The translations under genes were made by a program, and so were the position numbers. From Syntrophomonas sp. UBA5432 (GTDB lineage Bacteria; Bacillota; Syntrophomonadia; Syntrophomonadales; Syntrophomonadaceae): 10,876 nucleotides of DNA. Numbering within the stretch: the first letter of the stretch is position 1; each line of letters opens with the position of its first letter. Under the pieces are notes generated by a model, which saw only the letters and a list, made by a program, of their open reading frames with translations, was not told where the DNA came from and did not search any database. The stretch is from the NCBI GenBank assembly GCA_002424365.1, contig DIRQ01000120.1, positions 20,268-31,143 of the forward strand, written 5' to 3'. Of the stretch, positions 1 to 7,989 are shown one piece after another.

Positions 1-1094
1 TACTCAGGAACATCAGCCAGTAATGCAGTAATATCCTGCTCCGAATTAGAAAGAATACGTAACAATCGGGCTGCCGCATATAGAGCATCATCAAAACCAT
101 AATATTCATCCGCGAAAAACAGATGTCCCGACATCTCCCCGGTAAATACTGCTCCTATCTCCCGCATCCGAGCTTTAATTAAAGAATGCCCGGTCTTATA
201 AATCTGGGGGGTTCCTCCCAGTCGGTCTATTTCGTCAATTAAGCTTTGCGAACATTTGACTTCTACAATACACTGACTACCGGGATATTTCGGTAAAATC
301 TCCCTCCAGAAAAGGATCATTAGCATATCGCCCCAGATAATATTACCCTGTCGATCTACCACCCCCAGGCGATCGCCATCCCCGTCTAAACCAATGCCCA
401 GGTCAGCCTCCTCCTCTTGCACCACCCGGATAAGGTCCTGGCAGTTTTCTACCGCTACCGGATCGGGGTGATGATTGGGAAATTCCGGGTCCGACTCACA
501 GTAGAGTTCCACCACGGAACAGCCCAGTTCCCGGAATAGCCGTGGGGCAAAAAGGGAGGCGGTCCCGTTTCCGCAGTCAACTACCAGCTTGATTTTCTTC
601 GGTCCCATTTGAATTTTTTCTTTTATCATATCCATGTAATCCTCAACCACATTAACTTGAGTTACTATACCACCGGAATCGGTAATAAACTCCCCGCTTT
701 CAGCCAGACGCCGTAAATCCTGAATCTCTTCCCCGTAAATAGTACCCTCACCCATTAATATCTTAAACCCGTTATATTCTGCCGGATTGTGGCTGGCAGT
801 AATCATAAGGCCAGCATTAATATCCAGGTGACGAGCGGCAAAGTAAAATATGGGAGTCACCACTACTCCCAGGTCTACCACCTCACAGCCCGAATCAAGC
901 AGCCCTTTTACTACTACTTCACGTAAACGCGGGGAGGATTTGCGGTTATCCCTTCCCAGTAAAATTTTATGCCAATTCCTGGCGGCGGCCTGAGTAGCCA
1001 CAGCCCGGGCTATCCGGTAGGCTGCTGCCTCAGTTAAGTCCTGATCCACCACCCCACGAACATCATATTGTCTAAATATATTAGCCTTAATCAT
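1..1094 (-). CDS. manB: Phosphomannomutase / phosphoglucomutase, 3' end cut off by window edge
   Basis: Alpha-D-phosphohexomutase superfamily enzyme that interconverts hexose 6-phosphate and hexose 1-phosphate (mannose and probably glucose) in the cytosol, supplying mannose-1-P to the ManC encoded just upstream. I translated 364 codons from the ATG at 1094; frame is open to the edge, so roughly the last 90 residues of a usual ~450-residue protein (most of domain 4) are missing. Visible motifs: N-terminal FRQYDVRG (7-14), the catalytic phosphoserine loop TASHNP (S101), the metal loop DGDGDR (237-242) and the sugar-specificity loop GEMSGH (319-324). All key residues of the visible part are intact. 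The ATG is preceded by a strong GAGAGGAGAAGG ribosome site. It follows manC by 87 nt with no visible terminator between them, so the two are probably co-transcribed. Mannose versus glucose preference cannot be told from motifs alone. Confidence 0.95.
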   Translation of the reverse strand, partial: MIKANIFRQYDVRGVVDQDLTEAAAYRIARAVATQAAARNWHKILLGRDNRKSSPRLREVVVKGLLDSGCEVVDLGVVVTPIFYFAARHLDINAGLMITASHNPAEYNGFKILMGEGTIYGEEIQDLRRLAESGEFITDSGGIVTQVNVVEDYMDMIKEKIQMGPKKIKLVVDCGNGTASLFAPRLFRELGCSVVELYCESDPEFPNHHPDPVAVENCQDLIRVVQEEEADLGIGLDGDGDRLGVVDRQGNIIWGDMLMILFWREILPKYPGSQCIVEVKCSQSLIDEIDRLGGTPQIYKTGHSLIKARMREIGAVFTGEMSGHLFFADEYYGFDDALYAAARLLRILSNSEQDITALLADVPE

Positions 1095-1181
1095 TTTACC
1101 TTCTCCTCTCCCCTCAACTCTTAATACCAAAATATCTTTTTAACCCTGATTGATCGGTGCTCAACCTAAAAGACCCCAGGT

Positions 1182-2252
1182 TTATATCACCTCATCATGA
1201 CCGGCCTGGCGCAGGGCTTCCACTACTTTCTTAATCTCCTGATCCCTATCTTTTTGGCAAATTAATAGGCTGTCACCATCATCCACAATTAAAAGGTCCT
1301 TAACCCCCAGGGTAGCTACTACCCGGTTGGGAGCATAAACCAAACAATTATGAGTATCAATAAAAACACCCCGCGCCTTTACCACATTCCCCTGTTGGTC
1401 CACCTCACCATAACGCCCCAGAGCAGTCCAACTGCCCACATCATCCCAGCCAAAAGTAGCTGGCATAACCAGCACGTTATCGCATTTTTCCATAATTCCA
1501 TAATCTACCGAAATACGAGGTAAGTCCTGGTATACAGCTGCAGTCACCTGTTCCTCCTCCTCACTGTCGATACTGGCCGCTATTTGCGATAAACCGGCAT
1601 CCAACTGCGGTAGAAAGCGGGTAATAAGGTTACGAATTAAATCCACCCGCCAGATAAACATACCACTGTTCCAGAGGTAGTTCCCTGATTCCAGGTATTT
1701 TAGCGCCCGGTTTAAATCCGGTTTTTCGTGAAAGGCAACCGCCTTAAAAACGGCAGTCCCATATCTCTCTTCCCACTGCTCTCCCTGTTGTATGTATCCA
1801 TAACCAGTCTCCGGACGGGAAGGCCTGATTCCTATGGTAAGCACCCATTCCCCTTCCCGGGCTACTTCCATACCAGCCTTTAACACCCGTCTGAACTCCT
1901 TAACATCAGCTACATAGTGATCGGCCGGTAGTACTACCATAACCCCCTGGGGGTCCCGGTGAGCAATATGCTCTGCCGCCAATCCCACCGCGGCGGCAGT
2001 ATCACGGCCACAGGGCTCGCAAATTATATTTTCCGGCGACAGTTCGGGCAGTTGGACTGCCACCAGGTCCTCATATGCCTTATCCGTAACTACAAAAACA
2101 TTGTTTAAACTTATTAGTCCCTCAAGTTTATCAATAGTAAGCTGCAGCATACTCCGTTCACCAAATAAAGGCAAAAATTGTTTTGGCTTTTCCCGCCGTG
2201 ATAACGGCCAGAATCGTTCCCCGGTTCCTCCTGCAAGAATTACCCCATACAT
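1182..2252 (-). CDS. manC: Mannose-1-phosphate guanylyltransferase (GDP-mannose pyrophosphorylase)
   Basis: Cytosolic nucleotidyltransferase making GDP-mannose from GTP and mannose-1-P, the mannosyl donor for exopolysaccharide, wall or S-layer glycans. With the ATG at 2252 it is 356 residues, the size of single-domain ManC; the fused cupin phosphomannose isomerase domain of the ~470-residue bifunctional form is absent. Motifs: the pyrophosphorylase signature AGGTGERFWPLSR...KPKQF (7-26), CEPCGRDTAAA (79-89), the metal-binding LPADHYV (D111), ETGYGYI (148-154), FHEKPD (174-179), LWNSGMF (193-199), SVDYGIMEK (248-256) and FGWDDVGSW (267-275). Start choice: the ATG at 2252 has GAGGTGGTC six bases upstream, a near-perfect anti-16S match, and gives the usual MYGVILAGG beginning. 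An in-frame GTG at 2264 lies inside that ribosome site and is less likely. First gene of the pair with the phosphomannomutase. Confidence 0.96.
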   Translation of the reverse strand: MYGVILAGGTGERFWPLSRREKPKQFLPLFGERSMLQLTIDKLEGLISLNNVFVVTDKAYEDLVAVQLPELSPENIICEPCGRDTAAAVGLAAEHIAHRDPQGVMVVLPADHYVADVKEFRRVLKAGMEVAREGEWVLTIGIRPSRPETGYGYIQQGEQWEERYGTAVFKAVAFHEKPDLNRALKYLESGNYLWNSGMFIWRVDLIRNLITRFLPQLDAGLSQIAASIDSEEEEQVTAAVYQDLPRISVDYGIMEKCDNVLVMPATFGWDDVGSWTALGRYGEVDQQGNVVKARGVFIDTHNCLVYAPNRVVATLGVKDLLIVDDGDSLLICQKDRDQEIKKVVEALRQAGHDEVI

Positions 2253-2293
2253 TCTGTTGACCACCTCTCCTCTATCACTTCCGTAATTAAACT

Positions 2294-2322
2294 ATAATAG
2301 TAAAACTGAGTCAGTTTGAAAA
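2294..2322 (-). promoter_or_regulatory. Candidate manC promoter with palindromic operator in its spacer
   Basis: On the minus strand, TTTTCA (2322-2317, four of six consensus) and TATTAT (2299-2294) are separated by 17 bp. Transcription would start near 2287, giving a leader of about 35 nt to manC. The spacer is almost filled by a perfect 15-bp palindrome, AAACTGA-C-TCAGTTT (minus strand, 2317-2303), placed where a repressor would block RNA polymerase. The hexamers are only moderate matches, so the promoter call is tentative; the palindrome itself is seen directly. Confidence 0.45.
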
Positions 2323-2343
2323 TAGACGCAAAAATTCACCCTT

Positions 2344-2356
2344 GCACTAGTAGTGC
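2344..2356. repeat. Short perfect palindrome upstream of manC promoter
   Basis: GCACTA-G-TAGTGC is a perfect 13-bp inverted repeat with a one-base centre. Its centre lies 40 bp from the centre of the palindrome in the manC promoter, about four helical turns, and both share the pattern ACT...AGT around a central G. It could be an auxiliary operator. No T-run follows on either strand, so it is not an intrinsic terminator. Confidence 0.4.
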
Positions 2357-2532
2357 CCGGTTTAAAATTTAACTTTTTATTTTTGAATAAGATAGAAATG
2401 CATCAGCGACATAAATTATACTCCATAAATCCCTTTAAAAAAATATTACGCCATAGTCGCTTTAAATGTAAGTTAAAAAGAAGGATTAGTCATAATAAGT
2501 ATTCTATGTTCAGTAATTTTATGACATTTATA

Positions 2533-2541
2533 ATTATACCA
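2533..2541 (-). promoter_or_regulatory. Extended -10 promoter element (TGnTATAAT)
   Basis: Minus-strand TGGTATAAT is a perfect extended -10. The -35 region is weak (TTTGCA at 18 bp, or TTGCAG at 17 bp), which extended -10 promoters tolerate. A start near 2526 would give manC an alternative 5' leader of about 270 nt containing the small ORF at 2377-2412 and both palindromes. Confidence 0.4.
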
Positions 2542-2592
2542 GACCGTTGATTTACCTGCAAAAGTACTCGATTAAAGTTTCTACTACCACTT

Positions 2593-3501
2593 TTAAAAAA
2601 CCAGTTCCACCCGATTACGGCCATTTTGTTTAGCCTTATAAAGGGCAGCATCAGCTAACTGAACCAGCTCCGTAGTCTTGGTTTTTTCACCGGTCCGGTT
2701 TACTGCTACACCCAGGCTAATGGTCACCATAATAGGGATATTATTAAACATTACTGGTTCTTTGCTAATACTCTCCAGAATACGATTGGCTATTATCATA
2801 GCCTCCTCTGTAGTGCACCCGGGAAGAACCAGCAGAAACTCCTCGCCCCCGTAACGACCAGCCGAATCATATATACGAATATTGTTTTTCATCCGAGCTG
2901 CAACTTCAACCAGTACGGCATCTCCGGCCACATGGCCATAAGTGTCATTTACCCTTTTAAAATGATCCAGGTCTCCCATAATTACAGCCAGGTTGCCATT
3001 TTGCCGTCCAACCCGGTCCAGTTCCTTTTCCAGTATATTAAGTATCTCAACATGATTAAATATTTTAGTAAGCCGGTCATGTTGGGCCTGGTAACTCTGA
3101 ACCTCCAGTGTTTCCTTTAGTGACTGCTGCAAGTCAAGGATACGCCTGCCTACCCGCAATCGCACTTCTAATTCCTCGGGCATAAAGGGCTTGGTAATAT
3201 AATCATCAGCCCCGGCATTAAGCCCTCCGATAATATCTTCCTTGCTATCCCGACCGGTAAGCAAAATAATATAGTGGTATGTATTATCACCTGATTGGCG
3301 TAAACGTCTGCATAATTCTAATCCGTCAATCTCCGGCATCATCCAATCGAGTAAAACCAGGTGAGGCGAATCCTTTTCTTTAAGGATATTCCAGGCCTTA
3401 TTCCCGTCTCCTACTTCCAGCACTTCATAACCCCATTTTAATAATAGGGCCTTTACTACTCCCCTGGAAATTATGTCATCATCAGCAATCAATACTCGCA
3501 T
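2593..3501 (-). CDS. PleD-like response regulator diguanylate cyclase (REC-GGDEF)
   Basis: Two-domain cytosolic response regulator that makes c-di-GMP from two GTP when its receiver is phosphorylated. 302 residues from the ATG at 3501. REC (1-117): acidic pocket ADDD (D7-D9), phosphoacceptor D52 in LLDWMMP, T82, K104 in TKPF. A short helical linker (118-140, Leu/Glu/Gln rich) fits the signalling helix used for dimerisation. GGDEF domain (about 141-302): GDLDHFKRVNDTYGH (176-190), catalytic GGEEF (218-222), and RIYD (209-212) exactly five residues before it, the RxxD inhibitory I-site; SLGVA (262-266). Cyclase activity with product feedback is therefore expected. The ATG was chosen over the in-frame GTG at 3510 because AAGGG sits 8-9 bases before the ATG but abuts the GTG, and MRVLIADDD is a normal REC start. 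It follows the hybrid kinase by 39 nt, making that kinase the likely phosphodonor. Confidence 0.95.
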   Translation of the reverse strand: MRVLIADDDIISRGVVKALLLKWGYEVLEVGDGNKAWNILKEKDSPHLVLLDWMMPEIDGLELCRRLRQSGDNTYHYIILLTGRDSKEDIIGGLNAGADDYITKPFMPEELEVRLRVGRRILDLQQSLKETLEVQSYQAQHDRLTKIFNHVEILNILEKELDRVGRQNGNLAVIMGDLDHFKRVNDTYGHVAGDAVLVEVAARMKNNIRIYDSAGRYGGEEFLLVLPGCTTEEAMIIANRILESISKEPVMFNNIPIMVTISLGVAVNRTGEKTKTTELVQLADAALYKAKQNGRNRVELVF

Positions 3502-3540
3502 ATTATACACCCTTCCCTCTTAGTTCCAGCCGGTAGAGTA

Positions 3541-6500
3541 TTAACTATCCAACAGGCGGCTGATCAGCTGCAGGGTGTCAAGACATGCTGCTATATCTTC
3601 CGTAGTTGCTTGCTGTTCTAATTCCAGGAATAGTTCATAAAGTTTCTGTACGTGCAGGGTGCCCGAAGAACCTTTTAACTGATGAGCCAGACTACGAACC
3701 TTTTTAAGATCGGTACTGGCCAGGGCCTTTTGCATCTCTTCCAGTATTCCCGGCAGAGTTGCCCATAACTTATCATAAAGTTCCCGACTATCTCCCTCAG
3801 GTAATCCGGTCTCAGCCATAAAGCTACTCAAGCTTTCTTCTAGCATGGCTGCAGCCTCGCTAATAGATTCTTGCTGTCTCAACGTGTACTGGTCAATAAT
3901 ATTAAATAGTAACTGGAAATCAACTGGTTTGCTGATATAGTCATCCATTCCTGCCTGCAAGCATTTCTCCCGATCTCCCTCCATAGCATTGGCAGTCATA
4001 GCAACAATGATAGTATGACGTTCTTCCCCCTCCAGTTGTCTAATTCTAGCAGTAGTTTCATAACCGTCCATCTCCGGCATCTGACAGTCCATAAAAACTA
4101 TGTCATATTCTTTTACCTGCAGGGCTTTTAAGGCTTCTGCCCCACTGCAGGCAACGTCACAATACATACCTCGCTTTTCCAGCATTTTAACTATGATTTT
4201 CTGGTTTATTTCGTTATCTTCGACTAGAAGAAACTTCGGCCGGGCGGGGACCGAGTTTTCCTTGACCGTATAACGGGTAACAATTAAATCACCCATGTAG
4301 TTTTCCGCCTTTAGACCCAGGACTATGGAAATACATTTAAGCAAGTCATCTCTTTTAACTGGTTTAGTCAAATAGCCGCTAAAGCCATATTCTTTGGCCC
4401 GATTGGTATCCCCCTTCTGGGCGGCAGAGGTAAGCATAATCAAATGTATATCCCGAGTGGAAGGTATCGCTTTAAGGGCAGTTGCTAACTCGTAGCCATT
4501 CATACCTGGCATTTGAAAGTCTACTATTACTACATCAAAGGATTCTGAAGTGGCAGAGGATAAAAGGATAGTAACTGCCTTTTCAGCATTATCGCTCTCA
4601 TCAACCAGGCAATGCGCCTCTTCCAGGTAAGTTCTTATAATTTTCCGGTTACTATTATTATCATCTACAATTAATACCCGGGCACCTTTAAGCTCAGCAT
4701 ATTCTAAAGGCAGGGTATCCCTATGTAAACCTGGTTTAAAACAGGCAGTGAAATAAAACTGTGATCCCTGGCCTAATTTGCTTTCAACCCGTATGGTTCC
4801 TTCCATTAAGCAAACCAATTCATAGGAAATCGCCAGGCCCAGACCAGTACCCCCATATTTTCTGGTGGTGGAGGCATCCGCTTGGGTAAAGGGTTTAAAG
4901 AGCTTTTCAATATCTTCCGGAGCAATGCCAATACCACTGTCACTAACTTCAAAACCAATTTCAATCTGGTCTGCGCTCTCTTTCACTGTTTCCACAATCA
5001 CCAGTATTTCGCCCCTATGGGTAAATTTCACCGCATTGCTAAGGAGGTTATTTAAGATCTGACGCAATCGGGCCGGATCGCCGATTACCTCATCCGGTAC
5101 ATTGGATTTAATTAGAGTATGCATCTCCAGGCCTTTTTCCCGAGCCCTTGGAGCCTGCAGAGAAACAGCATCTTCGACTACCGTCCTAACGCGGAAGGTT
5201 TTTTCTTCCATAATAAGTTTACCTGCTTCTATTTTGGAGAAATCCAGTATATCGTTAATGAGATATAGTAGGATTTCAGAGGCCGAATGAGCCTCCTGTA
5301 CATAATCCTGTTGTTCGATCGAAAGCGCAGTTTCTCCCAATAGTTCCATAAAACCCAGTATGCCGTTCATAGGAGTACGAATCTCATGGGACATATTCGC
5401 TAGAAATAAGGATTTGGCATGGTTAGCAGATTCAGCTATCTCTTTGGCCTGAGCCAGTTTTTGTTCCATCTGACTACGCTCGATAGCCTCAGCAATGGAG
5501 TTGCTAAAAGCTTTTAATATAGAAAACTCATCTTCAGTCCAGTTACGTTCCATTTTACACTCATCAAAACCAACACAACCCCAGAAATTTTCTTCAACAA
5601 AAATGGGCAGAACCAGTATTGACAAGATATCCTGTTCTATTAGTACTGCTTTAAGCCAACCATCTTCAAAATCTTTTACCAGAGCCTTAATAGCCCGCCC
5701 CTGCACCAACTGTCCTAAAAAATCCTGGGCCTGATCCAAGGGTATATTTTGTAGCTTGGGATTATCAATCTCCGCCGGAAATAGTCCAGAGTTCCATTCC
5801 ATCTTATAGCTGGTATAGGCCTTATTCCCTTCATAATAGTTTTCAAACATATATACCCGATCTACCCCGGTAGCCTCACCCAGTAAAGCCAGGCATTTAT
5901 AAATAGCTTCATAGTAATCGCTATTTACTAGTAACTCGTTAGTAGCAGCAGCAACGTTGGAAAGCATTTTTTGTTTTATAAGCAGCTGGTTTTGGGCTAT
6001 TTTACGTTTGGTGATATCCCGGGATACTCCAATAAGCCCGGCCACTGTTCCGCCTTTGTAAAAAGGTGTTTTTACCGTCTCTACTTCCATTATCGAGCCA
6101 TCAGCCAAGGTAAGGGTTTCCTCATTCATAAAGCTCTCACCTGATGCTAGCATTTCCATATCTTTATGCATAAAAAAGCAGGCCAGTCCCTTATCCTTGA
6201 TAAAGTCTAAATCAGTCCGGCCCACAATCTCTTCTTCAGTTTGACCTATAAATCTATGGGCAAAGGCACGGTTACAACCCAGGTAGGCACCGTTTACATC
6301 TTTGTAAAATATAAGATCGGGAATAGCATCAATCAGTGATTTTAAGAAAGTTCGCTGTTCAATCAACTCGTTTTCTAATCTTGTGCTCTCAGTAATATCC
6401 CGGGAAATCCCCGTAGTTCCTATTACATTACCCTCCTGGTCAAATACCGGAGTTTTAAAAGTACTAAACCATATACCTCCGGCTTTATCCGGTACCTGCT

Positions 6501-7869
6501 CCTCTTTGTTAATTTGTTTTTTGTTGGTCATTACCTCCTGGTCATCTGCCATATATCCCAAAGCTAATTCCATGGGCCATATATCCAGATCAATCTTGCC
6601 AATTATTTGGTCACGGGGCAAGCCACAGGCTACCTCGAAAACCCGGTTTATTTGTATATGGCGTCCTTCTTTATCTTTAAACCAGGCTAAAAAGGGTAGG
6701 TTATCCCAGATTGCCTTTAATTGTGACCGGGTTCGGCTCAAGTCTTCCTGAACTTCCTTTATACCGGTAATATCGGTATGGGTCCCAATAACCCGCAGAA
6801 CTTTACCTTCCTGGTCACGATTAATCACCTTGCCCCGATCCAAAATCCATTTGTAGCTGCCATCTCGCGTACGCAGGCGGTGTTCACTCTGATAAACTGG
6901 CGTCTCGTAGTTAAAGTGTTTTTGCAGTTCAACTTGGATACGTTCCCAGTCATCTGGGTAGACTCGGCTTTCCCACTCCTGCAAGGTATCTCCAACTTCA
7001 TGCTCTTTATAGCCCAATATGCTTTTCCATTCCTTGGAAAAGAAAACCCGATTGGTTAATGCATTCCAATCCCAGACCCCGTTGCCACTACCCTCAAGGG
7101 CTGAAGACCAGCGGTCTTCACTTTCCTTTAAAAGTTCTTCGGCTATCTTTCTTCTGGTGATATCTACCATTACGTTTAAAAGGTATTGATATCCATCAGT
7201 TTCAATAATATCGACCGAAAAAATAACATTTAGTTTGTTCCCGTTTTTAGTATTAAGTATTAATTCCTTATTGCGTATATAGCCCCGGTGATAAAGTTCT
7301 TTTATCAGTAATTCCCTTTCTTCAAAGGGTATAATGCCTAATTCCCGTGAGGTTTTACCAATTACCTCATCCCGGCTATACTCGAACTTGGTAAGAAAGG
7401 ATTCGTTTATGTCAACATATTCACCACTATCAATTTTACTGATGGCCATAAGCGCCGGATTTATGGAGAAGGCCTTGAAAAACCGGGAATTCGCCTGATT
7501 AATTTGGGTGATGTCTTTACTAATACCAAAAAAGACAGAGCCTCCCTGCCACTGACTCCTTACAACTTTAGTTTCAACCGGCCTGTAGCTACCATCTTTC
7601 GTATAAAGAGGAATAGGACAATGGTCACATTCACCTGCTATCATACTTGCAAATATCTGTGCAGCTTCGTCCCGTCTTTCCGGCGGGTGTAAAAGGAGTA
7701 GAGCCATCCCCTCTAATTCTTCCTGGCTATAACCTAGTTTTTCGGTAACCGCTTGATTAGTATGAACCACCCTGCCATTTTCATCTATAATAAACAAGTA
7801 ATCCTCTATAGCATTAAATAAAGTTTCAAAACTGGCGTTTACATCATCTATATAATATTCTGTCAACAT
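3541..7869 (-). CDS. Soluble multi-PAS/GAF hybrid histidine kinase with two REC domains and HPt
   Basis: A 1442-residue phosphorelay kinase. Domain order: PAS1 (~10-122), PAS2 (~127-240), PAS3 of PAS_3/PAC type (~250-372), PAS4 (~382-496), PAS5 (~506-622), each closing with a DIT-type PAC end; GAF (~640-797); HisKA with autophosphorylated H828 in NMSHEIRTPMNG; HATPase with N-box (940-950), DSGIGI (977-982), FKPFTQAD (991-998) and GGTGLGLAI (1006-1014); REC1 with D1117; REC2 with D1261 and K1314; HPt with H1396 in AHQLKGSSG. All phosphotransfer residues are present. I see no membrane segment or signal peptide, so the input is intracellular (redox, energy state or a small ligand); the ligand is unknown. 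The ATG has an ideal AGGAGG site five bases upstream. Gene order and the 39-nt gap indicate an operon with the REC-GGDEF protein as output. BarA/EvgS-like in its catalytic part, but cytosolic. Confidence 0.96.
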   Translation of the reverse strand: MLTEYYIDDVNASFETLFNAIEDYLFIIDENGRVVHTNQAVTEKLGYSQEELEGMALLLLHPPERRDEAAQIFASMIAGECDHCPIPLYTKDGSYRPVETKVVRSQWQGGSVFFGISKDITQINQANSRFFKAFSINPALMAISKIDSGEYVDINESFLTKFEYSRDEVIGKTSRELGIIPFEERELLIKELYHRGYIRNKELILNTKNGNKLNVIFSVDIIETDGYQYLLNVMVDITRRKIAEELLKESEDRWSSALEGSGNGVWDWNALTNRVFFSKEWKSILGYKEHEVGDTLQEWESRVYPDDWERIQVELQKHFNYETPVYQSEHRLRTRDGSYKWILDRGKVINRDQEGKVLRVIGTHTDITGIKEVQEDLSRTRSQLKAIWDNLPFLAWFKDKEGRHIQINRVFEVACGLPRDQIIGKIDLDIWPMELALGYMADDQEVMTNKKQINKEEQVPDKAGGIWFSTFKTPVFDQEGNVIGTTGISRDITESTRLENELIEQRTFLKSLIDAIPDLIFYKDVNGAYLGCNRAFAHRFIGQTEEEIVGRTDLDFIKDKGLACFFMHKDMEMLASGESFMNEETLTLADGSIMEVETVKTPFYKGGTVAGLIGVSRDITKRKIAQNQLLIKQKMLSNVAAATNELLVNSDYYEAIYKCLALLGEATGVDRVYMFENYYEGNKAYTSYKMEWNSGLFPAEIDNPKLQNIPLDQAQDFLGQLVQGRAIKALVKDFEDGWLKAVLIEQDILSILVLPIFVEENFWGCVGFDECKMERNWTEDEFSILKAFSNSIAEAIERSQMEQKLAQAKEIAESANHAKSLFLANMSHEIRTPMNGILGFMELLGETALSIEQQDYVQEAHSASEILLYLINDILDFSKIEAGKLIMEEKTFRVRTVVEDAVSLQAPRAREKGLEMHTLIKSNVPDEVIGDPARLRQILNNLLSNAVKFTHRGEILVIVETVKESADQIEIGFEVSDSGIGIAPEDIEKLFKPFTQADASTTRKYGGTGLGLAISYELVCLMEGTIRVESKLGQGSQFYFTACFKPGLHRDTLPLEYAELKGARVLIVDDNNSNRKIIRTYLEEAHCLVDESDNAEKAVTILLSSATSESFDVVIVDFQMPGMNGYELATALKAIPSTRDIHLIMLTSAAQKGDTNRAKEYGFSGYLTKPVKRDDLLKCISIVLGLKAENYMGDLIVTRYTVKENSVPARPKFLLVEDNEINQKIIVKMLEKRGMYCDVACSGAEALKALQVKEYDIVFMDCQMPEMDGYETTARIRQLEGEERHTIIVAMTANAMEGDREKCLQAGMDDYISKPVDFQLLFNIIDQYTLRQQESISEAAAMLEESLSSFMAETGLPEGDSRELYDKLWATLPGILEEMQKALASTDLKKVRSLAHQLKGSSGTLHVQKLYELFLELEQQATTEDIAACLDTLQLISRLLDS

Positions 7870-7911
7870 TAATCCCTCCTCTACAAAATACCTGTGTTTG
7901 TTTATATATCC

Positions 7912-7942
7912 ATAACATTTATATTTTGCATATATTGCAAAA
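7912..7942 (-). promoter_or_regulatory. Inverted repeat and weak promoter-like boxes ahead of the kinase gene
   Basis: A perfect inverted repeat TTTTGCA-N5-TGCAAAA (7924-7942) lies 55 bp upstream of the kinase ATG, between the terminator at 7958-7984 and the gene. On the minus strand TTGCAA (7940-7935) and TGTTAT (7917-7912) are spaced by 17 bp, each matching four of six consensus bases. If this is the promoter, the repeat overlaps its -35 and could be an operator. The repeat is certain; its function is inferred. Confidence 0.35.
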
Positions 7943-7957
7943 ACCCTTTAATGCGAC

Positions 7958-7984
7958 AAAAAACCGCAGGGAATCCCTACGGTT
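7958..7984 (-). terminator. Intrinsic terminator upstream of the kinase gene
   Basis: Minus-strand hairpin AACCGTAGGG-ATT-CCCTGCGGTT (ten pairs including one G-U, three-base loop) runs straight into six T residues (7963-7958). On the plus strand no T-run follows, so it acts on minus-strand transcripts. It could end the peptidase transcript, end a small RNA, or serve as a conditional terminator in the leader of the kinase operon. Confidence 0.85.
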
Positions 7985-7989
7985 AAATC

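Larger units (their letters stand above)
2253..2592. other. AT-rich intergenic regulatory region between the cyclase gene and manC
   Basis: This 340-bp gap is clearly richer in A+T than the flanking genes. On the minus strand it holds: an extended -10 (TGGTATAAT, 2541-2533) just after the cyclase stop codon; a second perfect TATAAT (2420-2415) with a poor -35; an 11-codon ORF with a GGAG site (2412-2377); and the palindromes and promoter described separately (2294-2356). I see no convincing terminator for the upstream kinase-cyclase operon, so read-through into manC is possible. Confidence 0.6.

Noticed and set aside
2353..2550. Plus-strand 65-codon ORF in the intergenic gap upstream of manC
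   Set aside because: Starts with GTG inside a palindrome, has no ribosome binding site, is AT-driven and basic in composition, opposes every other gene, and resembles no family I know.
2542..2592. AAAAGT ... ACTTTT inverted repeat after the cyclase stop as a terminator
   Set aside because: Only six A/T-rich pairs with a loop of over 20 nt and no proper T-run; too weak for an intrinsic terminator.
4865..7692. Several plus-strand ORFs of 62-122 codons opposite the hybrid kinase
   Set aside because: The minus-strand frame is a complete, motif-rich kinase; the opposite frames show no domain or ribosome site.
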